Positions 17,981 to 27,462 of a stretch of 64,000 nt of DNA are shown here, piece after piece. The stretch is from the NCBI GenBank assembly GCA_963734845.1, contig CAVTIS010000001.1, forward strand, positions 371,845 through 435,844. The letters run 5' to 3'. Both the position numbers and the translations under genes were made by a program. The notes beneath the pieces were generated by a model, which worked only from the letters and a program-made list of their open reading frames with translations, was not told the DNA's origin and ran no database searches. The stretch's first letter is position 1. Each line of letters opens with the position of its first letter. Origin of the DNA: JAKAVN01 sp963734845 (GTDB taxonomy: Bacteria > Desulfobacterota > Binatia > Binatales > Binataceae).

Positions 17981-20446
17981 ATGCCCCGGCGCCGCGCGCG
18001 CTCGCGCTCGAGATCGCTAATCGACTTGGCGAAGAAGCGAAAACGCCCCAAGACGGAACCCAAAGCCGGCAGGTCGATCGGCGCTGCACCTGACGCCTCG
18101 CCGGTGTCGCCATCAGCGGCCGCGGCCCGCGGCACTTCGGCGCGGACCTGGCTCTCTCTGATCGCCGCGATACTATTCGCGGCGATTGTTTTTGCGGCGC
18201 TTACGATGAGTCATCGGCTGTCGCGAGACGAGGCGCCTCCTCGCACCGCGAAGTCGGCTCCTGCCGCCACTTTCATCGGTGCGGCCGCCTGCGGGGTATG
18301 TCACGAGCGCGAGTTGAAGTTGTGGAAAGGGTCGCATCACGAACTCGCGATGCAACCGGCAAACGACTCGACGGTGCTCGGTGATTTCAACGACGCGAGC
18401 ATTTCCGATGGCGGCGCGGCGTCACGATTTTTTCGGCGCCGCGCGAAGTTCATGGTGCGGACCGATGGGCCGGACGGCGCGCTTCACGACTATGAAATCA
18501 AATTTACTTTCGGCGTCTCGCCGCTGCAGCAATACCTGATCGAAATGCCGCGTGGCCGCCTCCAGGCGCTCGGAATCGCGTGGGACAGCCGGGCCCGCGA
18601 AAATGGCGGTCAGCACTGGTTCCGTCTACATCCGGATCTGAAGCTGAACGCCGGCGACCCGCTGCATTGGACCGGGATCGACCAAAATTGGAACTTCATG
18701 TGCGCCGATTGCCATTCGACCAACGTGCGCAAGAACTATCATCTCGCCACGCGCACGTATGCCACCTCATATGCCGAAATCGATGTCGCCTGCGAAGCCT
18801 GCCATGGTCCCGGGTCCAATCATGGGGTGTGGGCGGGGAGGCGCGGCGACCGGCGCCGGTACCAAAAGAATCACGGCCTCCTGGTTGCACTGGACGAACG
18901 CCATGGCGTGAGCTGGACGACCGATCGAGCGACCGGAGACGTAGTCCGTAGCACGCCGCGCCGCTCGGAGCGTGAAATCCAGACCTGTGCACGATGTCAT
19001 TCGCGGCGAAGTCAAATTCACGAAGACTACGTGCACGGCCAGCCGGTGGGCGATGACTATCGGGTCTCGTTGCTCGACGACAACCTCTATTATCCGGATG
19101 GACAGATTAAGGATGAAGTTTACGAGTACGGCTCGTTCATCCAGAGCAGGATGTTTCATGCCGGAGTGACGTGCAGCGACTGTCACGAGCCACATAGCCT
19201 GAAGCTTCGCGCGCCAGGCAACGGCGTTTGCCTTCAGTGCCACGCGGCCAGGAAGTACGATTCCGTCCAGCATCACTTTCACCAGGCCGGGTCTCCGGGC
19301 TCGCGATGCGCGGAATGTCACATGCCGGCGCGTACCTACATGGTCGCCGATGCACGGCGCGATCACAGTATCCGCATTCCACGCCCCGATCTCTCGGTGA
19401 AGCTCGGTGTGCCCAACGCGTGTACCGGATGCCATCGCGACAAAGCCGCCCCGTGGGCAGCCGGCATCGTGGCGAAGTGGTATGGGCACGAATCCGCGGG
19501 ATTTCAGCGGTTCGCCCAGGCGCTGCACGCGGGCGCTATTGGCGCCCCGGGAGCACCGGAATCACTTGCGCAACTTGCCGCGGATCGCGACCAGCCGGTG
19601 ATAGCTCGTGCGAGCGCCCTTGCCTTGCTGGCGGGCTATCCTGAATCCGGCAGCGCGGCATCGATGGGCGAGGGCGCGCGCGACGCTTCGCCGCTGGTCA
19701 GGCGTGCCGTCGCTCGTCTCCTGCCGGAGACAGATCCGCATGCGAACCCGGGCGTGGCGGCGCTTTTTTTTAATGACCGCGTGCGCGATGTACGAATCGA
19801 GGCAGCGGAGGCGCTCGCCGGCGTTACTGCGGGCGCATTGTCCGGGGATGCAGCCGCAGCGCTCGAGAAGGCCACCGCTGAGTATGTCGGCGCGCAGGAA
19901 TTTAATGCGGACCGTCCTGAGGCTCATAGTAACCTCGGGTTGCTATTCGGCAGGGAGAAGCGGTTTTCCGAAGCGGAGCGCGAATTTACTACGGCGCTGT
20001 CGCTCGATCCGACCTTTGCGCCAGCGGCGGTGAATCTTGCCGATCTCGATCGCGAACTCGGCCGGGAGGCCGATGGCGAACGGGTCCTGCGCGAGGCCAT
20101 CTTCCATTCACCCGATGACGCGTCGCTACAGCATGCGCTCGGCCTGTTGCTGGTGCGCCAGGGGCGCGGGCACGAGGCGCTCGATCACCTGGCTGCGGCC
20201 GCTCGGCTGGCCCCCGCCAACGCGCGCTTCGTTTACGTGTATGCGGTGGCGCTCAGCGACGCCGGGCAAACCGCCAAGGCGCTGGATGTGCTCGAGGACG
20301 ACGTCGCACGGCATCCTTACGATTGTGACGCGCTTGCCGCGTTGGTGGACTCCTATCGGAACGCGCGGAATTCCGCAAAGGCTGACGGCTACTCAAAACG
20401 CCTGGCTGAACTCGGACGCGGGTGCCCCGATGCGCCGGCCCAATAA
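17981..20446 (+). CDS. Octaheme cytochrome c with C-terminal TPR repeats
   Basis: 821 residues. A basic N-terminus, one membrane anchor (about 57-75), then eight CxxCH haem sites between about residues 104 and 485: CGVCH, CADCH, CEACH, CARCH, CSDCH, CLQCH, CAECH and CTGCH. Past this, a helical HEAT-like stretch (about 520-640) leads to three or four TPRs (about 645-800). The cytochrome is probably periplasmic and tethered to the inner membrane; the TPRs suggest docking of a protein partner. Relatives of this TPR/multihaem type are usually called tetratricopeptide cytochromes; the redox partner is unknown. The exact start is unsure because of the long basic leader. Confidence 0.88.
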   Translation: MPRRRARSRSRSLIDLAKKRKRPKTEPKAGRSIGAAPDASPVSPSAAAARGTSARTWLSLIAAILFAAIVFAALTMSHRLSRDEAPPRTAKSAPAATFIGAAACGVCHERELKLWKGSHHELAMQPANDSTVLGDFNDASISDGGAASRFFRRRAKFMVRTDGPDGALHDYEIKFTFGVSPLQQYLIEMPRGRLQALGIAWDSRARENGGQHWFRLHPDLKLNAGDPLHWTGIDQNWNFMCADCHSTNVRKNYHLATRTYATSYAEIDVACEACHGPGSNHGVWAGRRGDRRRYQKNHGLLVALDERHGVSWTTDRATGDVVRSTPRRSEREIQTCARCHSRRSQIHEDYVHGQPVGDDYRVSLLDDNLYYPDGQIKDEVYEYGSFIQSRMFHAGVTCSDCHEPHSLKLRAPGNGVCLQCHAARKYDSVQHHFHQAGSPGSRCAECHMPARTYMVADARRDHSIRIPRPDLSVKLGVPNACTGCHRDKAAPWAAGIVAKWYGHESAGFQRFAQALHAGAIGAPGAPESLAQLAADRDQPVIARASALALLAGYPESGSAASMGEGARDASPLVRRAVARLLPETDPHANPGVAALFFNDRVRDVRIEAAEALAGVTAGALSGDAAAALEKATAEYVGAQEFNADRPEAHSNLGLLFGREKRFSEAEREFTTALSLDPTFAPAAVNLADLDRELGREADGERVLREAIFHSPDDASLQHALGLLLVRQGRGHEALDHLAAAARLAPANARFVYVYAVALSDAGQTAKALDVLEDDVARHPYDCDALAALVDSYRNARNSAKADGYSKRLAELGRGCPDAPAQ

Positions 20447-20516
20447 ACGCGGGATATGCACAGTGGGCGCATCGAACCCAAGTCTGTTAAAGATGCCGAT
20501 ACGAAAAACACGTGAT

Positions 20517-21029
20517 ATGAAGATTTCTAGCGCGAGTCTCATAAAGGAGCCTGTGCGAACGAAATTGCAGTCCGTGATTCGTGACTATACCGAGCTGCGG
20601 GTCGAGTTGTCCGGCCGTAGGATTGACGAGGCTATGCTGGAAAATGCGCTTGGGCAGATGCAACAGATGCAGTTCCAGATGACCGCCCTCGTCGATCAGG
20701 CTCTGGTGGCCGGTACGCCGATCGCAGTGCCTCTGACCAACACGCTAAATGGCTTAATCAGTAACCACGCTTCCCGCCTCGCCGCGATTCGCGATCGGCT
20801 GCCGACGGGCGTCGTGGCACTGTTACTCGTGACCGCAGTCGTCGCCTCGATGCTGGTCGGGCGCGAGCAGGGAGCATCGGAGAACGCAGACCTCGCGGGC
20901 ACAATTTGTTTCATTATGCTCGCAACCTTTGTCGTCTATGTCATCCTCGACCTCAATCAGCCCGAACGCGGCCTGTTCACCGTAAGCCAGGAACCGATGC
21001 AAAGACTCCTGTCTTCCATGAAAAAATAA
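20517..21029 (+). pseudogene. DUF4239-like membrane protein, lacking the N-terminal half
   Basis: 170 residues from ATG 20517 (an ATG at 20493 is also in frame). The C-terminal two thirds read like a bestrophin-like DUF4239 protein: an RDYTELRVE helix, then a RLAAIRDRLPTGVV segment leading into two membrane helices, then a DLNQPERGLFTVSQEPM end that matches the family's D-x-P-x-G-x-x-x-V-S terminus. The family normally has about 60 more N-terminal residues with a first pair of membrane helices. Those are absent and the upstream frame is merely a shadow of the cytochrome gene. It may be a decayed gene or a genuinely short variant. Confidence 0.5.
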
Positions 21030-21166
21030 TCCGCCCGCTAGGGCTGTGCGTTCTGATGTAGTTCCAGCCGTTGGTCAGTTGCTTTTGGGTCAGCGGCGTG
21101 GCGAGGTTGGCGCGGCGCCGGCTCGGATTTGCGCGCGCGCCCAGAATTGTCGAAACTTTGTGGATT

Positions 21167-22318
21167 ATGCCAACCCTTCCGCTCGCCGCGCTCCGCCGCC
21201 ACGTCGTTGCATGGCAGGGTTTCGCGACGCGATTCCGCCGCGCGAGCGACAACGACGTGGCCGAATGTGTGCGGCGCCTCTCTTGCGTACAACTCGATTC
21301 CATCGCCGCCGTCGAGCGCAGCCATCTCCTGGTACTCGGTGCGCGGACCGGCGCCGTCGATCCGGCCGCCGTGTCACGCCTGCTCGCGAGCGGACGTTTG
21401 TTCGAGTACTGGGCGCACGAGGCCTGCCTGCTCCCGGTCGAGGATTGGCCGCTCCTGCTCCATCGCATGCGCGAGCGGCGGACCCATCATTGGTGGGGCC
21501 CGGTCATCGATTCGGAACCGGCGCTCGCTGCGCGGATTCTCGACGAAGTCCGCGGGCGCGGACCGCTCGGGTCGCGGCACTTCGAAGGGCGTGGGGGCGG
21601 CGGGATGTGGCGGCTCAAGCCTGCCAAACGGATGCTCGACGCTTTGTGGACGGCAGGCGAACTGGTCGTGCGCGGCCGTCAAGGGTTTCAGCGGCTCTAT
21701 GATTTGCCCGAACGAGTACTCTCTGCCGCGGTGCTCGCGGCGCGAGCGCCGGCCGAGAAGGAGACGTTGCGCACGCTCATCGTGCGCGCGGTGAACGCGC
21801 GCGGTGCGCTGACCGCGCACGGAGTCGTCGAGCACTATCGGCTCCAAGGCGGGACCGCCAGGATCGCGCTGCACCTGGCCGCGCTCTGCCGCGCCGGCGA
21901 GATTAAGGAATTCGCCGTCTCTGACGGCGGCCCCTCGGTGTATCTGCCGGCCGCGAGCGATCCGCTCGCCGCCGAGCCGCCAAGTGGCGGCGTGTTTTTG
22001 TCGCCCTTCGAGAATCTCCTGTGGGACCGCGCGTTCACGCGTCGGCTGTTCGGCTTCAACCATCTCATCGAGGTCTACAAGCAGGCGCACCAACGCGTCT
22101 ATGGTTACTACGTGCTGCCGCTGCTGATCGGTGACCGGCTCGTGGGGCGCGCCGATCTCAAGTCATATCGTGACGAAGGACTTTTGCGGGTGAAGGCTTT
22201 CCATCTGGAGCCGGGCGTGCGACGCACGACGGTGCTCGCTTCGCGCGTCGAGCGAGCGCTCGCGCGCCTCGCGCGCGTGCTAGGCCTGGAGCGGGTCGAA
22301 GGCTCGCTCGCCGAGTAG
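21167..22318 (+). CDS. ycaQ: DNA glycosylase of the AlkX/YcaQ (HTH_42) family
   Basis: 383 residues from ATG 21167; the upstream extension to 21071 is not conserved-looking. The N-terminal winged-helix domain carries the catalytic-loop motif VQLDSI near residue 43, i.e. the Q-x-D form seen in E. coli YcaQ/AlkX, as opposed to Q-x-Q of AlkZ. The HEACLLP segment near 85, SPFENLLWDR near 283 and GRADLK near 329 are family landmarks. It would unhook bulky or cross-linked N7-alkylguanine lesions. It ends 11 bases before the convergent MetX-like gene. Confidence 0.87.
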   Translation: MPTLPLAALRRHVVAWQGFATRFRRASDNDVAECVRRLSCVQLDSIAAVERSHLLVLGARTGAVDPAAVSRLLASGRLFEYWAHEACLLPVEDWPLLLHRMRERRTHHWWGPVIDSEPALAARILDEVRGRGPLGSRHFEGRGGGGMWRLKPAKRMLDALWTAGELVVRGRQGFQRLYDLPERVLSAAVLAARAPAEKETLRTLIVRAVNARGALTAHGVVEHYRLQGGTARIALHLAALCRAGEIKEFAVSDGGPSVYLPAASDPLAAEPPSGGVFLSPFENLLWDRAFTRRLFGFNHLIEVYKQAHQRVYGYYVLPLLIGDRLVGRADLKSYRDEGLLRVKAFHLEPGVRRTTVLASRVERALARLARVLGLERVEGSLAE

Positions 22319-22329
22319 TGAGTGTAAAC

Positions 22330-23337
22330 TCAGTCCGCTAGCAGCTCGTGCAGAACGCTATCTATCGCCGGGATGTCGCGCGGGTTCATCGGCGCCATAT
22401 GTCCCCAGATAGAAGATATGATGCGGCACTTGGCGCCCGGAATGTGTTGTGCCTCGTACTCGCTGTCGGCCGGCGGAAAATAGCGGTCGTTGTCCACCGG
22501 CGCGACGATAGTGCGGGCCTTGATTGCGCCTAGCGCGGCCTCGAAGTTGCCGCCGTAGGTCGGGTTGTTGCTGATATCGCAATTCAACCAGGTCCATAGC
22601 TGCGCGAGCAGATTGTTGGCGTCGCAGCGTACGAAGAATGGCTCCCAGAAGTAGGCGACGTGCTCGTTGTAGTCGCGCGCGCCGAAGGCCCGGTAGACCT
22701 CCGTGCGGTAGAAAGGCTCCGAGGTTCCCCATCCCGCATAGATCGCTGCGAAGGCCTTCAACCCGTTCATTGGAGGGCGATCGTAAAAGCCGCCGGCGAA
22801 AACTGGGTCCAGCTCGAGCGCGCGCTGCAACGCGAGCAGGAAGACCTTGTTGTAGGAAGCCGTCCTGGCCGATCCCGCGATCGGACATGCGGCGCGTACC
22901 ATCTCCGGGAACTGCGCCGCCCACTCGAAGGTCTGGCACGCGCCCATCGACCATCCGGTCACCAAACGTATACGGGCGAGTCCCAGCTTCTGGTTAAGCA
23001 GGATTTGTTGGAGGCGGACGTTGTCATGGATCGTGACCCGGGGAAAGCGGCCGCGCTCGTTGGGCGGCGGCGAGTTGCTGGGCGAGGAGGACAGCCCGTT
23101 GCCCAGCAGGTTGGTCATCACGATGAAATACTTGCGCGGGTCAAGCGCGCGGCCTTCGCCAACCATGAAAGTTTCGATGTCGTTGTGCGTTCCGGTGTAC
23201 CAAGTCGGCACGAGCACCGCGTTGTCACGCGCGGGATTCAGCGTCCCCACCGTCTTGTAAACCAGCCGGGCCAGCGGGAGCAGCCCGCCTCTCTGCAGCA
23301 GTACATTAGGCACTTCGAGGACGTCGTAATCGCTCAT
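22330..23337 (-). CDS. Alpha/beta hydrolase, homoserine O-acetyltransferase (MetX)-like
   Basis: 335 residues, MetX-like alpha/beta hydrolase. The nucleophile elbow GWSMGA near residue 147 supplies Ser, the acid lies in APVDNDRYFPP near 286, and the His in SIWGHMAP near 314. The oxyanion-side segment TWYTGT differs from the typical MetX LTGDAH and the chain lacks the lid features of true MetX, so a promiscuous acyltransferase or esterase role is as likely as methionine synthesis. It is transcribed alone, convergent with the glycosylase. Confidence 0.82.
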   Translation of the reverse strand: MSDYDVLEVPNVLLQRGGLLPLARLVYKTVGTLNPARDNAVLVPTWYTGTHNDIETFMVGEGRALDPRKYFIVMTNLLGNGLSSSPSNSPPPNERGRFPRVTIHDNVRLQQILLNQKLGLARIRLVTGWSMGACQTFEWAAQFPEMVRAACPIAGSARTASYNKVFLLALQRALELDPVFAGGFYDRPPMNGLKAFAAIYAGWGTSEPFYRTEVYRAFGARDYNEHVAYFWEPFFVRCDANNLLAQLWTWLNCDISNNPTYGGNFEAALGAIKARTIVAPVDNDRYFPPADSEYEAQHIPGAKCRIISSIWGHMAPMNPRDIPAIDSVLHELLAD

Positions 23338-23487
23338 CGCTTTCTCCCACGATTTCTTGCGGCGCTCGGCATCGCGGACCTGCGATCGGTCACCTGCTAT
23401 TGATGCAACCGATAGGCGCTTATATCAGATTTTCAGGCGAACGTGGCGCGATACCGAGCCGCTCGCGGTTGAAGCTTCGCCTCGCGA

Positions 23488-24396
23488 TTGCTAAATCCAC
23501 GACGGAACCACCTTGCTTTGACACATTTACTAAAAGCGCTTGCGAAGTTCTGTGCGCTATCGATTAGTCTTTGGCTGCTGGACCCATATTCTAGTTTTGC
23601 TCAGGCCCAGACACCGGATCTGGTTGCCGAGGAAAAACTCGTCGCGGATTTTACCGATCCGCTGACGACCTTACCGCAGATTTCTCTCAAGGACGCTTTC
23701 ATACCGGCAAATTACGGCACTCATGTTCAGACCAACCAGGTCATCATAAGGCCGATCATCCCGCGATTACCGCAGTATTCACTCTTCCCTTTGGTTCAGC
23801 TCATCAGGCCGACTTTTTCATTGGTGACGGTTCCGAGCGCCAGGGGCGGAACGCGAACCGAACTGGGTGACACCCAATTATTCGATATTGCAGTGCTGCC
23901 GTGGCCGTCGAGAGCAACAGGACTTCTGCTGGGCGCGGGTCCGATGTTCGTGTTTCCGACCGCGACCTCCAGGAGCGCCGGGCAGGCGGCCTGGCAAGCT
24001 GGACCCGCGATAGGCGCCGTTTACAAGGGCATCCCCTGGTTGGTGGCGGCCTTCGTTTTGCAGGAGCCGATCTCCTTCGCCTACACCTCGCGCAATCGGC
24101 CACCGCTGAACACGATCCAGTTTCAGCCGGCTCTGGCAGTGCATGTTTGGCAAGGCTGGTACGTGCGATCCGCCGAGGCGACCTGGGTTTGCGGCTTGCA
24201 TCGTCATTCCGCGACCGTGTTGCCGCTGAGCCTTGGGATCGGAGACGTGATAGTTCGCCCCGGTTTGCCGCCGCTCAACTTCTTCGTCACCGGGCAGTGG
24301 ACGGTCTATCGACAATTCGCGCCGGTCGCGCCCCAGACCGGCGTCAACTTCGGACTGACTGTAGGCTTTCCGGAGTTCAGGTCGTGGTCGTGGTGA
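23488..24396 (+). CDS. Putative outer-membrane protein of unknown function
   Basis: About 300 residues with an N-terminal signal ending near SSFAQAQ. Alternating hydrophobic/polar strands with aromatic ends and a terminal aromatic-rich FPEFRSWSW suggest an outer-membrane beta-barrel, of the type often labelled transporter or neuromedin-like in proteobacteria. The start is unclear: TTG 23488 or TTG 23518 are both in frame and neither has a strong ribosome binding site. It is divergent from the MetX-like gene over a 150-base gap. I do not recognise a specific function. Confidence 0.6.
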   Translation: MLNPRRNHLALTHLLKALAKFCALSISLWLLDPYSSFAQAQTPDLVAEEKLVADFTDPLTTLPQISLKDAFIPANYGTHVQTNQVIIRPIIPRLPQYSLFPLVQLIRPTFSLVTVPSARGGTRTELGDTQLFDIAVLPWPSRATGLLLGAGPMFVFPTATSRSAGQAAWQAGPAIGAVYKGIPWLVAAFVLQEPISFAYTSRNRPPLNTIQFQPALAVHVWQGWYVRSAEATWVCGLHRHSATVLPLSLGIGDVIVRPGLPPLNFFVTGQWTVYRQFAPVAPQTGVNFGLTVGFPEFRSWSW

Positions 24397-24438
24397 GCCG
24401 CCCTCACGATATGCGTGTTGCGCGGATTGCGTTTCGGC

Positions 24439-25212
24439 TCAGCCGTCCTCTTTAGGTGGATTTCCGGTCTGCTGACCCATCGATCTGCTCATCTGCATCC
24501 CGACCAACCGCGCGACCAGGATAGCCAGATAGAACTGGCCGGTGACACCTTCGGCGATCGCCGCATAGCGTGCCTTCATAGTTAGCGGGGTGATATCGCC
24601 AAAGCCGATGGTCGTGAGCGTAGTCAGGCTGAAATAGACGAGGACCGGGAAAACAGGTTCCTTGTGCGCGGTCGGCAAACCCGTGGTCAATACGTCGGTG
24701 GCCGGAAAACTGAAGGCATGGGGCTGTAGTTCATAGATCAGACTATAAAGAAGCCCCCACGTCAGTCCCAGCAGCAGGTAGACCGAAATCGACATGCTGA
24801 TCGTTTCGCTCGTCACCTCGCGCTGCCGCAGCACGGCCCGCAATTCATTCCAGGTGATGAAAGCAAAGAATAGCAGCCATGATATTGAGCCGATCAAGTC
24901 AAGTTCATGGTTCGATGAAAATAACATGGATAGGCGTTCCGCGATCGCTGCGAGCGCCAGCACCCATCCGATAACGCTCCGCCGCTTTCGCTCGGCCATC
25001 AGCTTCCGCTGTTCGCCCACCAACTCGTCAACCTGGATGGTGTAGAGGCCGAGAATCAGCACCGCCATTAAGACGATGCTGAATACTGTGAGAGCCAGCT
25101 TGTTGTTTCCGATCAACGGTCGCGTCGCGAAAACCATGACGATGGCCGCGAGCAGCGCGCTATGTCTGCGCGGCATGAAGTGACGCCGGATGACTTCCCG
25201 CAATCGTTTCAT
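24439..25212 (-). CDS. Six-helix ion channel protein with TIGFGD filter
   Basis: 257 residues with five or six hydrophobic segments. The pore loop with filter TTIGFGD lies near residue 203, between helices near 145-165 and 220-240. GFGD in place of GYGD is found in several prokaryotic K+ channels. There is no cytoplasmic ligand-binding or RCK domain. It follows pqiC by 37 bases on the same strand and may be cotranscribed, although the function looks unrelated. Confidence 0.8.
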   Translation of the reverse strand: MKRLREVIRRHFMPRRHSALLAAIVMVFATRPLIGNNKLALTVFSIVLMAVLILGLYTIQVDELVGEQRKLMAERKRRSVIGWVLALAAIAERLSMLFSSNHELDLIGSISWLLFFAFITWNELRAVLRQREVTSETISMSISVYLLLGLTWGLLYSLIYELQPHAFSFPATDVLTTGLPTAHKEPVFPVLVYFSLTTLTTIGFGDITPLTMKARYAAIAEGVTGQFYLAILVARLVGMQMSRSMGQQTGNPPKEDG

Positions 25213-25249
25213 GGCGCTGCCCTTCCCCGGCCGTCTCGGTGCCGGGTCG

Positions 25250-25849
25250 TTATGGCCTCGCGGCCGCCTCCGCGCGGATCGCGGCGGCGATATCGCCGCT
25301 GACTTTTGCGATCGCGCGGCTGTGCGCCGCGGCGAGTGCGTCGAATCCGTCGCCCTGCACGGGCTCGCGTGCGATCGTGCGGCCCGAGCGCGTTTCTCCG
25401 CCAGCCGTTTTGTGCACGGTCCACACAGCCTCGATCATCGCCGCCTGGCCCCGAACCGAATCGAAGCGCTGAACGTCGATCGTCACGCGATAGGCCGGGT
25501 CGAAGTTACCCAGCGGCGCCGCGACCACGTTGGGCGTGCCGAGCAGCTTCACCAGGTCGCCGGCGACGGCTTGCGCGATCGCATCGTTGAGCGGCGCGGC
25601 CCAGCGATTGAATTCATCCACGTCGACCCGGTTGGGCGCGACCTGCACCACGAACTCCGCCCGGTCCACCGACGCCGGAACGGAAACCGGGCCGACCATG
25701 ATCGCGTCGGCAATGGGCGCCGCGCCGTCGGACACGGCCATCGCGTCAAGGGTGTAGAACCTCGACGGCGCTGTGGTGCTGCAACCGGAAGCGGCAGCCG
25801 CGATGAACGCGATCGAGACGATCAGGTGCGGAACGCGGCTTCCCATCAC
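25250..25849 (-). CDS. pqiC: PqiC family lipoprotein (ABC-type transport auxiliary)
   Basis: 199 residues. A signal with lipobox AAASGC puts the lipidated Cys near residue 23; FYTLD follows as in the PqiC/YmbA family. PqiC forms an outer-membrane lipoprotein ring that receives the PqiB needle. The ATG overlaps the pqiB stop by four bases, so translation is coupled. The order pqiA-pqiA-pqiB-pqiC is conserved in proteobacteria. Confidence 0.88.
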   Translation of the reverse strand: MMGSRVPHLIVSIAFIAAAASGCSTTAPSRFYTLDAMAVSDGAAPIADAIMVGPVSVPASVDRAEFVVQVAPNRVDVDEFNRWAAPLNDAIAQAVAGDLVKLLGTPNVVAAPLGNFDPAYRVTIDVQRFDSVRGQAAMIEAVWTVHKTAGGETRSGRTIAREPVQGDGFDALAAAHSRAIAKVSGDIAAAIRAEAAARP

Positions 25850-27462
25850 TTTGCCTCTCCCTTCTTGCCGCGCAGGAGCGCTTCGGGATGGCGCTCGAGA
25901 AAGTCCGCCAGTGCGCGCATCGAGCGCGCCGCGCGGCTCACCTCCAACAGCGTGCTCTCCAGCTGCTGGCTCTGCACGGAGTTCGGCTCGACGAAGTTGT
26001 TGGCATTCTCGATCGTGCCGCGCGCGCTCGCCAGGGTCTGCGTCGCGGTTGAAAGCGTGGTGTTCGCGGTGCGCACCGTCGTATCGAGATCGGCGATCGT
26101 CGTGTTCAGCCGGTTGCCGATCTGCTCGAGCGGCATCTTGTCGAGCTTGTCGATGATATTCGTCAGCTTCGCCTCGGTCGCTTCGAGCTGTCCCGGAGTG
26201 GTCGGCAGTCGAACCGGCCTTTGCGACCAGTCCACGGTCGCCGGAGGGGCGTTGGGGAAATAGTCGAACGCCACGAAAACGGCCCCCGTCAGCAGGCTCC
26301 CGGTGCGCAGTTGTGCGCGCACCCCGTGAGCCACCATCGAGTCGAACAGCCTGCGCCGCATGGCTCCTAAATCCGCGCCGGTCTTGAGGTCGACAAACTT
26401 GACCCCGAGCCGCTGCGCATCCAGATGGATAGTGACCGGCGCCGAGAATTTGAGCGTTTTCAAATCGACTTGTGCACGAACCGCCGAAACCTCGCCGACC
26501 GGAACGCCGCGAAACTCCACCGGCGCGCCCGGCGCCAGCCCGCGGACCGATTCGTTGAAGATGAGCTCGAAGGTCTGCGGACTGCGCGCCGCCGGCTCGA
26601 AGGCCTTGGCGCGATTATCGTACAGCGTGAAGACGGTGTTGGCCTCGGCCGCGGGCAGAGTCTGGCCGTCCGGCGGCGTTTCGAACGCGATTCCGCCGAT
26701 CAGGATCGACAGCAGCGATTGGGTCTGCACGCTGAGGCCATTGGCCGAAAGCTGCAGATCGACCCCGCTCGCCTGCCAAAAGCGTGTATTTGGGGTGACG
26801 AACTGATCGTAGGGCGCTCTCACGAAAACGTTGAGGGTGAAGGATTGGCCGTCTTTGTCGAGTGCGTACGACGAAACCCGGCCGACCTGGAGGCGGCGGA
26901 AAAACATCGGCGTGCCGGTGTCCAGCGAACCCAGGTCGGGGGTTTTCAGTATGAAGAAATGGCCGGGCACATTACCGGTGATGATCGGCGGTGTATCGAG
27001 CGCCACGAACTCGCGCCGCGGCTCTTTTGAATTGCCGATTTCCACTCCGATATAGGCTCCGGAGATGAGCGTGCCCAGGCCGGTCACGTTGGCGCCCGAG
27101 ATTCGCGGCCGCACCACCCACATTCGCGTGTCCTCGACCAGAAAATCCTCGGTCCTCGGCGCCATCTGCGCCGTCGCTACTACGCGCTGGTGATCCTCTG
27201 TCAGCCGGATGGTGCTGAGGGTGCCGATGTCGACGCCGCGATAGTTGATCTTGGTCTTGCCGGCTTCGAGCCCCTCGGCCGACTGAAATACGATGGTGAT
27301 TTTCGGCCCTTCGCTTCGAATCCTCGCCACGGCCACCCACACGCCGACTAGCGCCGCGATTATCGGGATGGTCCACACCAGCGAAAGCCTGGTCTGTTTT
27401 TTGGGAACCGCCCTCGATTCCGGCATGGGCCCGGGCGGAGTTTGCGGATCAGCCATGTGCAA
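25846..27462 (-). CDS. pqiB: Intermembrane transport protein PqiB (MlaD/MCE)
   Basis: 538 residues. A proline-rich leader, one membrane helix near 30-50 and three MCE domains (starting near GPKITIVFQSAEGLEAG, DTGTPMFFRRLQVGR and LIFNESVRGLAPGAPVEFRG) are followed by a C-terminal helical coiled segment, as in E. coli PqiB. Such MCE chains form hexameric tubes across the periplasm for lipid movement. The start overlaps the upstream pqiA by 14 bases and the end overlaps pqiC by four. Confidence 0.92.
   Translation of the reverse strand: MHMADPQTPPGPMPESRAVPKKQTRLSLVWTIPIIAALVGVWVAVARIRSEGPKITIVFQSAEGLEAGKTKINYRGVDIGTLSTIRLTEDHQRVVATAQMAPRTEDFLVEDTRMWVVRPRISGANVTGLGTLISGAYIGVEIGNSKEPRREFVALDTPPIITGNVPGHFFILKTPDLGSLDTGTPMFFRRLQVGRVSSYALDKDGQSFTLNVFVRAPYDQFVTPNTRFWQASGVDLQLSANGLSVQTQSLLSILIGGIAFETPPDGQTLPAAEANTVFTLYDNRAKAFEPAARSPQTFELIFNESVRGLAPGAPVEFRGVPVGEVSAVRAQVDLKTLKFSAPVTIHLDAQRLGVKFVDLKTGADLGAMRRRLFDSMVAHGVRAQLRTGSLLTGAVFVAFDYFPNAPPATVDWSQRPVRLPTTPGQLEATEAKLTNIIDKLDKMPLEQIGNRLNTTIADLDTTVRTANTTLSTATQTLASARGTIENANNFVEPNSVQSQQLESTLLEVSRAARSMRALADFLERHPEALLRGKKGEAK

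Noticed and set aside
20977..21468. Minus-strand ORF around the gap before the AlkX-like gene, with a protein-like stretch LTQKQLTNGWNYIRTHSPSG
   Set aside because: Mostly antisense to the glycosylase gene; only about 30 residues look natural and no family came to mind. At best a gene remnant.
22319..22332. 5-bp hairpin between convergent stop codons
   Set aside because: Too short to support a terminator.
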